Translations under genes and position numbers: made by a program | Part shown: positions 1 through 6,503 of the stretch, in pieces | Numbering within the stretch: position 1 is the stretch's first letter | Layout: every line of letters begins with the position of its first letter | Source: an uncultured Fidelibacterota bacterium | Lineage (GTDB): Bacteria > Marinisomatota > Marinisomatia > Marinisomatales > UBA1611 | DNA: 6,503 bases | Direction: 5' to 3' | Assembly (NCBI GenBank): GCA_913045415.1 | Contig: CAJWPW010000065.1 | Span: 1 to 6,503, forward strand | The notes under the pieces: generated by a model | Seen by the model: only the letters and a program-made list of their open reading frames with translations | What the model was told of the DNA's origin: nothing | Database searches by the model: none

Positions 1-1
1 C

Positions 2-1924
2 CTTCCAGAGAAACATGTGGACACTGGAGCCGGTTTAGAAAGAATAGCCACAGTTATCCAAGGAAAGAAAAGCAATTATGATTCAGATTTATTTTTACCA
101 ATTATTCATAAAATTGAATCATTGTCTGATTTTTCATATGAAGACAATCCGATTCCTTTTCGTGTGATTGCAGACCATATTCGAATGTTATGTTTTTCTA
201 TTGTGGATGGTGCATTGCCATCAAATGAAGGTCGTGGATACGTTTTAAGACGTATTCTCCGGCGGGCTGCTCGATTTGGAAGAAGCATAGATTTGGCTGA
301 ACCATTTTTATTTAAACTTGTTCCCACAGTTGGAGAAGTCATGGGTAGCATTTTCTCTGAAGTTGTGGATAAACGATCTCATATTGAAAAAGTAATCCGA
401 GCAGAAGAAGTTTCTTTTAACCAAACATTGGATCGGGGAATCAATCATTTTGATAAAATTATATCTAAATTGGATGGAGATGAAATTGGCGGTGCAGATG
501 CCTTTAAACTCTACGACACCTATGGATTTCCATTAGATCTGACCGAACTCATGGCACGGGAACGTGAATTAACTGTTGATGTTGATGGTTTTGATTCTGA
601 AATGGCAGAGCAGAAAAAACGAGCAAAAGATGCCGGTAAATTTAAAGGAGCAACTGATTCGACTGAATGGATCATTGTTTCTGAAGGAGATGATTCAATC
701 TTTTTGGGATATGAATCATTAGAATCTAAATCTCAAATTCGGCGATATACGTTTCAGGGTGATTCTATTCTTGTTGTATTAGACCAAACCCCATTTTACG
801 CCGAATCCGGTGGACAAATAGGTGATATGGGGACAATTAATGGGCGAGGGGTCGAGCTTACGGTATCGGATGTAAAAAAAGAGAATAACTCCTTTATTCA
901 TATTTGCAAAGGAGTGATGACTGAACAGGGAGAAGTTAATTGTAAAGTGGATGCATCTCGACGGCAGTCCACTATGAATAATCATACTGCAACCCATTTA
1001 ATGTATAAAGCACTCAAATATATTTTAGGAGATCATGTCAATCAAGCAGGCTCATTAGTCCATCCAGATTATTTGAGATTTGATATAACCCATTTTGAAA
1101 AAATAACTGCAGATCAAATTAAGGAAATTGAATCAATTGTTAACAAACAAATCTTGTTAAATACACAGTTAGACGTTACAATTAAAAGTTTTGATGATGC
1201 CAAGGCAGCGGGAGCTGAAGCTCTTTTCGGCGAGAAATATGGTGATGAAGTCCGTGTGGTCAGGGTTGGCGATTATTCTTTGGAACTCTGTGGCGGAACA
1301 CATGTGAAACAGACAGGTGATATTGGCTCTTTCAAGATTACAGAAGAGGCATCTCTTGCTTCGGGTGTAAGGCGGATTGTTGCCATCACAGGACAAAAAG
1401 CAGTTGAAGAAATGCAATCCAATGCTACAGTTTTATCAACATTGCAACAATTGCTTAATACACCACCATCTGGGATGGCAGAAAGAATATCTATTCTGCT
1501 CCAGGAGAAAAAAGATCTTGGCAAAAAATTAAAACAGAAAAAAAATCAGTCATCTTCAGAAATTGACCTGTTATCCGACTCTGAAACCGTTGGAGATCAT
1601 ACTATCATCATTAAAAAATTATCTGTCGAAACAATTGATGAATTGAAAGGTTTAGGAGACCAATTGTTTAATAAATTGACCAGCGGAATTGGCGTCCTTT
1701 TCAGCGAAGGTGATGAAAAACCATTTGCCGTAGTTGTGGTCTCAAAAGATTTGAATGAAAATGGGATTTTTGCAGGAAAATTGGCGAAAGAAATTGGAGG
1801 ATTTATTGGCGGTGGCGGTGGCGGTAAATCTCATCTTGCCACTGCAGGTGGGAAAGAGAATGCTGCAATCATTCCTGCGTTGGAAAAAACAAAAACATTA
1901 TTAATTAAAAAATTAAAGAGTTAG
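2..1924 (+). CDS. alaS: Alanyl-tRNA synthetase, 5'-truncated by window edge
   Basis: This cytoplasmic class II synthetase attaches alanine to tRNA-Ala and hydrolyses mischarged Ser/Gly-tRNA-Ala. The reading frame is open from base 2 and reads LPEKHVDTGAGLER, which is class II motif 3. The GTG at 17 is an internal valine codon, not a start. About 640 residues are visible; full-length enzymes have roughly 875, so about 235 N-terminal residues, including motifs 1 and 2, lie upstream. In order one sees the end of the catalytic core, the tRNA-recognition region, and the editing domain. The editing domain has PFYAESGGQ (791-817), the zinc-site HTATH (His codons at 983 and 995) and CGGTH (Cys at 1289, His at 1301). 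A lysine-rich helical linker (about 1500-1550) follows, then the C-terminal DHHA1 domain with its glycine loop (1808-1825) and a following ATAGG. All expected editing residues are present and there is no frameshift. The next gene begins 6 nt after the stop. Confidence 0.98.
   Translation, partial: LPEKHVDTGAGLERIATVIQGKKSNYDSDLFLPIIHKIESLSDFSYEDNPIPFRVIADHIRMLCFSIVDGALPSNEGRGYVLRRILRRAARFGRSIDLAEPFLFKLVPTVGEVMGSIFSEVVDKRSHIEKVIRAEEVSFNQTLDRGINHFDKIISKLDGDEIGGADAFKLYDTYGFPLDLTELMARERELTVDVDGFDSEMAEQKKRAKDAGKFKGATDSTEWIIVSEGDDSIFLGYESLESKSQIRRYTFQGDSILVVLDQTPFYAESGGQIGDMGTINGRGVELTVSDVKKENNSFIHICKGVMTEQGEVNCKVDASRRQSTMNNHTATHLMYKALKYILGDHVNQAGSLVHPDYLRFDITHFEKITADQIKEIESIVNKQILLNTQLDVTIKSFDDAKAAGAEALFGEKYGDEVRVVRVGDYSLELCGGTHVKQTGDIGSFKITEEASLASGVRRIVAITGQKAVEEMQSNATVLSTLQQLLNTPPSGMAERISILLQEKKDLGKKLKQKKNQSSSEIDLLSDSETVGDHTIIIKKLSVETIDELKGLGDQLFNKLTSGIGVLFSEGDEKPFAVVVVSKDLNENGIFAGKLAKEIGGFIGGGGGGKSHLATAGGKENAAIIPALEKTKTLLIKKLKS
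1808..1825 (+). repeat. Three tandem GGCGGT hexanucleotides encoding six glycines in AlaRS
   Basis: A perfect (GGCGGT)x3 microrepeat encodes six consecutive glycines in the DHHA1 glycine-rich loop of AlaRS. The usual family pattern there is a looser run such as GGxGGG. The repeat is in frame, so gain or loss of one unit would change the protein by two glycines without a frameshift. It is GC-rich against AT-rich surroundings. Confidence 0.85.
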
Positions 1925-1930
1925 AATGAA

Positions 1931-2371
1931 ATGCAGTTTGAATGTGTAGAAAAAGATTATTTCATTTATATTGAAAAAAATGAAAAGGTTATGGACACAA
2001 TAACCCAATTTTGTAAGGATCAGGGAATTACGAATGCAAAGATTTCCGGGATCGGTGCAGTTAAAAATACCGAAATTGGCGCTTATGATACCATCGCAAA
2101 AGAGTATATCCGTAAACCCTTCCCTAAAGTTTGGGAATTGGTCAATTTTGAAGGGAATGTAACCTTGAAAGAAGGCGTTCCTTTTGTCCATGCTCATGTG
2201 GTTTTATCCGATCATGATATGCAAACCATTGGCGGCCATTTATTTGAAACCACAGTCGCTGCTGTAGGTGAGTTTTTCCTGCGGAAATTTGACGGGACTG
2301 CTTATCGTAAACTCAATGAAGATGTGGGACTTCCTTGCATTTGTTTAGAAAAAAGGTTCGAAATATCATGA
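1931..2371 (+). CDS. PPC/DUF296-domain protein
   Basis: A 146-residue, single-domain soluble protein of the PPC (DUF296) family, the fold also found in plant AT-hook proteins but here with no AT-hook. Family signatures are the early ISGIGAV segment (residues 38-44), and later HAHVVLSD followed by GGHLFE (residues 87-106). The histidines at about 87, 89 and 103 are the conserved set that binds metal in some prokaryotic PPC structures. Length fits the family. The ATG at 1931 is chosen because an ATG at 1926 is out of frame; the Shine-Dalgarno is weak (AAAGAG at about 1914-1919). Its stop overlaps the ridA start in an ATGA, suggesting translational coupling. The biochemical role of bacterial stand-alone PPC proteins is not established, so only the domain assignment is firm. 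No signal peptide or membrane segment is seen. Confidence 0.9.
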   Translation: MQFECVEKDYFIYIEKNEKVMDTITQFCKDQGITNAKISGIGAVKNTEIGAYDTIAKEYIRKPFPKVWELVNFEGNVTLKEGVPFVHAHVVLSDHDMQTIGGHLFETTVAAVGEFFLRKFDGTAYRKLNEDVGLPCICLEKRFEIS

Positions 2372-2748
2372 AAAAAATACTTCATACACCTGATGCACCG
2401 GCGGCTATCGGTACTTATAATCAGGCCGTGCAATCCAAGGGCTTTATTTATACAGCTGGGCAGGTAGGAATTGTCCCTGGAACAGGAAAAATAATAGAAG
2501 GAGGGATCAAAGCTGAAACTTTTCGTGCGTTACAGAATATTGATGCAATTCTTAAAGCTGCTGGTGTAGATAAATCCCATATCGTCAAACTCACCGTTTT
2601 TGTCACGGATCTAAGAGGATTTAATTATGTGAATGAATCATTTAAAGCATTTTTTAGTGGCATTGACTTTCCTGCAAGGTCCACGGTAGAGGTGTCTGGA
2701 TTACCCTTGAATGCCAAAGTCGAAATTGAATGTATTGCATTTGTGTAA
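2368..2748 (+). CDS. ridA: RidA family reactive imine/enamine deaminase (YjgF/YER057c/UK114)
   Basis: RidA hydrolyses reactive enamine/imine intermediates, such as 2-aminoacrylate released by PLP-dependent serine/threonine dehydratases, to 2-keto acids and ammonia. It acts in the cytoplasm, normally as a trimer. The 126-residue length is typical. Visible signatures are the N-terminal AIGTYNQAV with Tyr17, the YTAGQVG strand, and the C-terminal FPARSTVEV (Arg104, the substrate-carboxylate arginine) followed by KVEIECIA (Glu119/Glu121). An in-frame TTG at 2335 would add 11 residues, but the ATG at 2368 gives the exact family N-terminus and an ATGA overlap with the preceding stop; AAAAGG at 2351-2356 is a plausible ribosome site. 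Two small departures from common sequences are Thr16 where proline is frequent and Thr106 where E. coli RidA has cysteine. Neither removes the key arginine. Confidence 0.96.
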   Translation: MKKILHTPDAPAAIGTYNQAVQSKGFIYTAGQVGIVPGTGKIIEGGIKAETFRALQNIDAILKAAGVDKSHIVKLTVFVTDLRGFNYVNESFKAFFSGIDFPARSTVEVSGLPLNAKVEIECIAFV

Positions 2749-2752
2749 ACGA

Positions 2753-3169
2753 ATGAGATTACAATTCCCCATCATTCTAATATTAATGATCGGTTTTGTT
2801 TTCGCTTTACCAATAAAAGAAGAAAAATTAAAAAATTCAAAAATAGCTTTTTACTGGTCGTTAGTTCCCGGACTTGGGCAAGCTTATAATGGGAAATGGG
2901 TGAAGTCAGTTAGTATTGTCGGATTGGAATTAGCGGCATATAATGCCTGGAATGAAAACAAGGATTTTTATAATAATTTTAAAGATACTTATCCTCTTCC
3001 AAAGCATCGGTATCTTGAAAAAAGGAACAAGTATGCCTGGTGGATCGGTTTCATTTATGTATATGGCATGATTGACGCAGTAGTAGATGCACATTTACAC
3101 AATTTTGATCATTTAATGGCAAGTCCGTTAGAAAATGACAAAAAGGGGGAAATTATAGATGCAGAGTAG
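2753..3169 (+). CDS. DUF5683-like small exported/membrane protein
   Basis: A 138-residue protein with a clear N-terminal signal sequence: a short basic start (MRLQF), a hydrophobic core to about residue 18, then a lysine-rich stretch. The mature part has SLVPGLGQAYNGKW (residues 36-49), a short hydrophobic segment (53-66), a charged middle with KRNKYAWW, and a final hydrophobic segment running into IDAVVDAHLHNFD (107-119). The PGLGQ-YN and DA-VDAHL-FD patterns are those of DUF5683, common in Bacteroidota and relatives; the function is unknown. An ATG at 2711 inside ridA would add 14 residues. The ATG at 2753, 4 nt after the ridA stop, is preferred because it places a compact signal peptide at the N-terminus, though neither start has a good Shine-Dalgarno. 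The 3' end overlaps the transporter gene by 11 nt. Confidence 0.8.
   Translation: MRLQFPIILILMIGFVFALPIKEEKLKNSKIAFYWSLVPGLGQAYNGKWVKSVSIVGLELAAYNAWNENKDFYNNFKDTYPLPKHRYLEKRNKYAWWIGFIYVYGMIDAVVDAHLHNFDHLMASPLENDKKGEIIDAE
3143..3150 (+). promoter_or_regulatory. Strong purine-rich ribosome binding site for the NSS transporter
   Basis: AAGGGGGA ends 8 nt before the ATG at 3159, inside the last codons of the upstream gene. It is the clearest Shine-Dalgarno-like sequence in the window and decides the transporter start, which also fits the usual NSS N-terminus (xxREQWGS). Other junctions here have weak sites. Confidence 0.7.
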
Positions 3170-4532
3170 AGAACAATGGGGATCAAAACTTGGATTTATC
3201 CTAGCTGCATCCGGATCGGCTGTGGGGTTAGGTAATATCTGGAAATACCCACATATGGCTGGGGAAAATGGGGGTGGAGCGTTTACAATTGTATATTTGA
3301 TTTGTATTCTAATTGTTGGACTTCCTATCGTAATAGCTGAATTTGTTTTAGGACGAAAAACGCAGCTTAGCCCAGTTGGCGCATTCGAAAAAATAGCGCC
3401 AAAATCCAATTGGAAATGGGTTGGGATGCTGGGTGTAGCATCTGCATTTGTGATTCTTTCTTTTTATGGTGTTGTGGGCGGTTGGACTATAAAATATACT
3501 CTCATATCACTAACGGGTGGGTTTACTAAATTGGCGGGTAATCCGGATATGTCAGGTTCGCTTTTTAATTCATTTATCACTGGATCAATGGCACCCATCA
3601 TCTGGCAGATTTTATTTATGGGATTCACCATTTTTGTCATTGTACGAGGTGTGAAAGGCGGGATTGAAAAGTGGACAAAAATTATGATGCCGGCGATTTT
3701 AGTGATATTGGTTATGCTCATGATTCGAGGACTCACGCTTCCCAATGGAATGCAGGCCTTGGAATTTTTGTTTAAACCAAAATTTGAAGACTTAACAGCA
3801 TCAAGTATTGTACTTGCATTAGGGCATTCTTTTTTCACACTGAGTTTGGGTATGGGAACGATGATCACATACGGGAGTTATTTACGTAGAGATCAGAATC
3901 TATTATCGTCGGCTTTGTGGGTTATTTTATTGGATACATTGATTGCTATGATGGCAGGTGTGGCTATTTTTGCGACAGTATTTGCAATGGGTGCTGATCC
4001 AGGAGAGGGGGCGGGATTGATCTTTGTTGTTTTGCCAACGATCTTTCCTAATATTGCAGGAGGTGCCATCTGGGGTACTTTATTTTTCTTTCTACTCTTC
4101 ATGGCGGCCCTCACATCTGCAATTTCCATTTTAGAAGTGATTACAGCTTACTTTATTGATCAGAAGGGCTGGGGACGAGAAAAAGCCACAATAATTTTTG
4201 GAACCGTTGTGACGATTGTTGGAATATTTTGCTCTATGTCAATGGGTGAATTCAATGATTTTACTCATATTTTTAGCATTTCATTTTTCGATTTTCTGGA
4301 TTACTTGTCATCTAAATATATGCTGCCCATTGGCGGAATGCTTACTGCAGTATTTGTTTTATATCGGTGGGGTATTCCGAATTTTATTGCTGAAATGGTT
4401 GTTGGGATGGATAATCAAAATATTAACCCTGTATTTGTTCGTATCTTATTTGCAGTCTCCGCAACTGTGGTGGGGTTTATCTTATTGAACGAGATCATTG
4501 CCTCTATCACAGGAACCCCAATTATTGGATAA
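3159..4532 (+). CDS. Sodium-dependent amino acid transporter, NSS/SNF family (LeuT fold)
   Basis: An inner-membrane Na+-coupled symporter of the neurotransmitter:sodium symporter family, probably for amino acids. The 457-residue length and 11-12 hydrophobic segments fit bacterial members. The N-terminus has Arg4 and Trp7 (inner gate; partner Asp334 matches LeuT Asp369). TM1 carries GSAVGLGN (residues 19-26) followed by ENGGGAF. TM3 has Tyr103 in FYGVVGGW. TM6 has FFTLSLGMG (225-233). TM8 has AALTSA, in which Ala316, Thr319 and Ser320 match LeuT Ala351, Thr354 and Ser355 of the Na2 site. Aligned by eye to LeuT, Met232 replaces Phe259 of the substrate pocket and Lys29 replaces outer-gate Arg30; Asp381 is a candidate partner. 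The TM7 Na1 ligand could not be placed. Substrate is not predictable from this; a hydrophobic amino acid is a guess. It starts inside the preceding gene (11-nt overlap) with a strong ribosome site. Confidence 0.95.
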   Translation: MQSREQWGSKLGFILAASGSAVGLGNIWKYPHMAGENGGGAFTIVYLICILIVGLPIVIAEFVLGRKTQLSPVGAFEKIAPKSNWKWVGMLGVASAFVILSFYGVVGGWTIKYTLISLTGGFTKLAGNPDMSGSLFNSFITGSMAPIIWQILFMGFTIFVIVRGVKGGIEKWTKIMMPAILVILVMLMIRGLTLPNGMQALEFLFKPKFEDLTASSIVLALGHSFFTLSLGMGTMITYGSYLRRDQNLLSSALWVILLDTLIAMMAGVAIFATVFAMGADPGEGAGLIFVVLPTIFPNIAGGAIWGTLFFFLLFMAALTSAISILEVITAYFIDQKGWGREKATIIFGTVVTIVGIFCSMSMGEFNDFTHIFSISFFDFLDYLSSKYMLPIGGMLTAVFVLYRWGIPNFIAEMVVGMDNQNINPVFVRILFAVSATVVGFILLNEIIASITGTPIIG

Positions 4533-4535
4533 TTT

Positions 4536-5348
4536 ATGATCGTAGAACGTATTTTCCCTCCGGATAAGTCCTTATATAATAAATGGAGGAATTTCTTTAT
4601 ACAATTCGGTAAAATTATTGATTCAATGGGATTGATCCAATTATTCACCATTTGGACCTTTACCGTGGCAGGTATTGTTTTGCAAATGGGTTCAACAGAC
4701 CGCTTTGTCTATTGGGAATGGGCCGGTTGGTATATTGGTTTGCTCAAACTTGCTTTTGTAACAGGTTTATATATTTATATTTTCCAGCCAAAAGGAATGT
4801 GGACCGCGGGGAAAAAACGACTTAATGAAAAAGAATACGGCATCCATTTTGGCATTGCACTTTTATTGCTAGTTATCGGGTGGGCGAATCAGAATAGTTC
4901 CGTAAATGATTTAAGATCATTTCTACCCTATTTAGCTGCTTTTTTAAGCGGATTAGCCATTTTTCAATTTGAGATCAAATTCGATGAAACAAAAGGTGAA
5001 TGGTTCAACTTTAATTGGGATAAAAAGATATTTTTTCTTTCTATTTCTGTAGGATTAATGGCAGGTGCGATAGTTTTGGGCTTTTATATGGACGACCCCA
5101 TCATTAGTACAGCCAGTATTGTATCATTACCTTTCCCAGTGATTGCACTCTTGTGGCCAAATCATGTCCGACATTTACAGCGAGCTCGATTTTACCCATT
5201 GTTCATTTTATCCATGTTCCTTTGTGTCCGTGCACCATGGTTTCTAATCCCATTAGCCGGATTATTTTATACACTTCGGACAGTGAATTACTTCAGGTAT
5301 GGAATTGTTTTTCCTTCCTTCGGTGTTGACCTTCCAGACGAAATTTAA
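4536..5348 (+). CDS. Unrecognised polytopic membrane protein, about eight segments
   Basis: I do not recognise this 270-residue family. Hydrophobic segments lie at roughly residues 31-51, 62-83, 101-117, 128-145, 164-184, 189-207, 219-234 and 235-250. There is no signal peptide; the first 30 residues are amphipathic and carry several lysines/arginines. Notable hydrophilic parts are a loop FDETKGEWFNFNWDKK (149-164), a basic patch NHVRHLQRAR (209-218) before the last two segments, and an aromatic tail with NYFRYG and FPSFGVDLPDE. No DxxxD prenyltransferase motif in UbiA-like position, no transporter signature and no catalytic motif are seen. It starts 3 nt after the transporter stop and ends 2 nt before the flavoprotein start, so co-expression with both is likely. 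Because the next gene is a prenyl-reductase-type enzyme, a role in lipid or isoprenoid handling is possible, but that rests on position only. It could equally be an accessory protein for the transporter. Confidence 0.8.
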   Translation: MIVERIFPPDKSLYNKWRNFFIQFGKIIDSMGLIQLFTIWTFTVAGIVLQMGSTDRFVYWEWAGWYIGLLKLAFVTGLYIYIFQPKGMWTAGKKRLNEKEYGIHFGIALLLLVIGWANQNSSVNDLRSFLPYLAAFLSGLAIFQFEIKFDETKGEWFNFNWDKKIFFLSISVGLMAGAIVLGFYMDDPIISTASIVSLPFPVIALLWPNHVRHLQRARFYPLFILSMFLCVRAPWFLIPLAGLFYTLRTVNYFRYGIVFPSFGVDLPDEI

Positions 5349-5350
5349 GA

Positions 5351-6503
5351 ATGTATGATGTCATTATTGTGGGTGCCGGTCCTGCTGGTACTACCGCTGC
5401 ATTGTATGCGCACCGAATGGGCTTAAACTGTATTTTATTGGATAAGGCGGTATTCCCGAGAGATAAGATATGTGGCGATGCATTATCTGGGAAAAGTGTC
5501 CGCATTATGCGGGAATTGAATCTCTTGGATGAAGTAGAAAAATTGGATGGCTCCGGAATCAACCGGATTACATTTGGAAGTCCTAGTAATAAACAATTCG
5601 ATATTCACCTCCAAGGAACAAAAAATAAGGATCAAATTACTAAAGGATTTGTTATCCCCAGGGAAATCTTCGATAATTATATGTTTGAAAAAGCTGACGC
5701 TGTTACAGAAACCCGACAGGGATTCTCCGTCAAAGATCTCATCATCGAAAATGACCATGTTATAGGTGTTATTGGAAAAACAAAAAATGGAGATGAAGAA
5801 GAAATTCGAGCTCCAATTGTCATGGGTTGCGACGGGTGTAATTCAATTGTAGCAAGAAAACTTGGACTCTACGAAATGAATATGGAAAATACTTCTGTTG
5901 CAGTCCGGTGTTATTATGAAGGGGTGAAAGGATTAACCGACCAGATCGAGCTCCATTATGTAAAGGAAGTAAATCCAGGTTATTTTTGGCTTTTCCCCGC
6001 AGGTGAAGGAAGAGCAAATATCGGAATCGGTTTAAGTAAAAGTGATATGAAAAAGGAAAAGCGCACCCTTAGACAAATTATGGATGAAGTTACTCAAACT
6101 GAATATTTTAAAGAAAGATTTTCCGATGCAAAACAACTGGAGCGTCCCATAGGATGGAATTTGCCCCTTGGGAGTATCCATCGGAAAAACCATGGTAATG
6201 GATTTATGCTTCTTGGGGATGCAGCTGGGCTCATCGATCCATTTACTGGAGAAGGAATTGGGAATGCCATGGTCTCAGGACAATATGCTATGGAAGTAGC
6301 TTCGAAATGTAAAAAAACAGGTAATTTTACAGAAAGGGCTTTGGCTGAATATGATGTATTACTTTGGGAAGAAGTGGGGAAAGAGTTGAGAACGAGCACT
6401 AAATTACAAAGTCTGGCCCAATCTAAATTTCTATTGAATTTTGTAATTAACCGAGCTTCAAGAAACGAGGAAGTGCAAAATATTATTTCCGGGATGTTAT
6501 CCC
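5351..6503 (+). CDS. Geranylgeranyl-reductase-family FAD-dependent oxidoreductase, 3'-truncated
   Basis: A flavoprotein of the geranylgeranyl reductase family, whose members saturate double bonds of isoprenoid chains (archaeal lipids, chlorophyll phytyl tail, menaquinone side chain). 384 codons are open to the window edge with no stop; family members are often about 380-420 residues, so little is missing. Visible motifs are the dinucleotide-binding GAGPAG (8-13) with Asp31 at the end of the second strand; PRDKICGDALS (36-46), matching the conserved K-x-C-G segment; GCDGCNS (159-165), the usual GxDGxxS FAD motif; PGYFWLFP (209-216), followed by NIGIG, the family substrate-site pattern; and GDAAGLIDPFTGEGIG (289-304), the second FAD motif. 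It starts 2 nt after the upstream stop with a weak ribosome site. Substrate is unknown. A menaquinone-tail or other polyprenyl reductase is my favoured guess; a related FAD monooxygenase/halogenase-like enzyme is less likely given the YxWxFP motif. Confidence 0.92.
   Translation, partial: MYDVIIVGAGPAGTTAALYAHRMGLNCILLDKAVFPRDKICGDALSGKSVRIMRELNLLDEVEKLDGSGINRITFGSPSNKQFDIHLQGTKNKDQITKGFVIPREIFDNYMFEKADAVTETRQGFSVKDLIIENDHVIGVIGKTKNGDEEEIRAPIVMGCDGCNSIVARKLGLYEMNMENTSVAVRCYYEGVKGLTDQIELHYVKEVNPGYFWLFPAGEGRANIGIGLSKSDMKKEKRTLRQIMDEVTQTEYFKERFSDAKQLERPIGWNLPLGSIHRKNHGNGFMLLGDAAGLIDPFTGEGIGNAMVSGQYAMEVASKCKKTGNFTERALAEYDVLLWEEVGKELRTSTKLQSLAQSKFLLNFVINRASRNEEVQNIISGMLS

Noticed and set aside
17..19. 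GTG as the start codon of alaS
   Set aside because: It is the valine of the class II motif 3 segment HVDTGAGLER. The frame is open upstream to the window edge and the family needs about 235 more N-terminal residues.
2335..2367. Upstream TTG start for ridA adding 11 residues
   Set aside because: The extension lies inside the PPC gene, and the ATG at 2368 gives the standard RidA N-terminus and an ATGA overlap.
2711..2752. Upstream ATG start for the DUF5683-like gene
   Set aside because: It would place 14 extra residues before a well-formed signal peptide and overlap ridA by 38 nt. It has no better ribosome site, so it remains possible but less likely.
3464..3868. 134-codon minus-strand reading frame opposite the transporter
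   Set aside because: Its composition is that of an antisense shadow of hydrophobic codons, with no recognisable domain, and the + strand gene is fully supported.
4216..4488. Hydrophobic 90-codon + strand reading frame inside the transporter gene
   Set aside because: It is an out-of-frame shadow of the NSS gene. Its hydrophobicity follows from the membrane-segment codons of the real frame.
4536..5348. UbiA-type prenyltransferase as identity for the membrane protein
   Set aside because: The segment count and GGR neighbour made this tempting, but no paired Asp-rich motifs are found at the expected loops. The acidic DDP at 186-188 is not such a motif.
5293..5758. Minus-strand reading frames opposite the flavoprotein start region
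   Set aside because: They are antisense to a clear FAD-binding gene with intact motifs and have no family features of their own.

Overview
The window is a gap-free run of seven protein genes, all on the + strand. It is cut at both ends: alaS lacks its 5' part, and a flavin-dependent geranylgeranyl-reductase-family gene lacks its 3' end. Gaps between genes are 2 to 6 nt, and two junctions overlap (4 and 11 nt). No stretch is long enough for an ordinary promoter, terminator or RNA gene, so the simplest reading is one polycistronic unit or a very compact gene string.

Organism: the DNA is AT-rich by eye, with a housekeeping alaS. The DUF5683-type protein is typical of the Bacteroidota/FCB supergroup. 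A bacterial NSS amino acid transporter and a geranylgeranyl-reductase-like flavoprotein complete the picture. I infer a free-living, possibly marine, FCB-group bacterium, for example a Marinimicrobia-like lineage. This is inference; no marker here settles the phylum.

Layout: 2-1924, alanyl-tRNA synthetase, C-terminal three quarters. 1931-2371, PPC/DUF296-domain protein. 2368-2748, RidA-type reactive imine deaminase. 2753-3169, small exported DUF5683-like membrane protein. 3159-4532, sodium-dependent amino acid transporter of the NSS/SNF family. 4536-5348, membrane protein of about eight segments that I do not recognise. 5351 to the end, FAD-dependent geranylgeranyl-reductase-family enzyme.

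How the genes may fit together: AlaRS, RidA and the transporter can be loosely tied by amino acid metabolism (charging, detoxifying enamine/imine by-products, uptake). The last two genes, an unrecognised membrane protein and a prenyl-reductase-like flavoprotein, look like a separate lipid or quinone-side-chain module. These links rest on adjacency only. I see no phage, IS element, CRISPR array, tRNA or defence system. The region looks like ordinary chromosome, and its least explained part is the membrane protein at 4536-5348.
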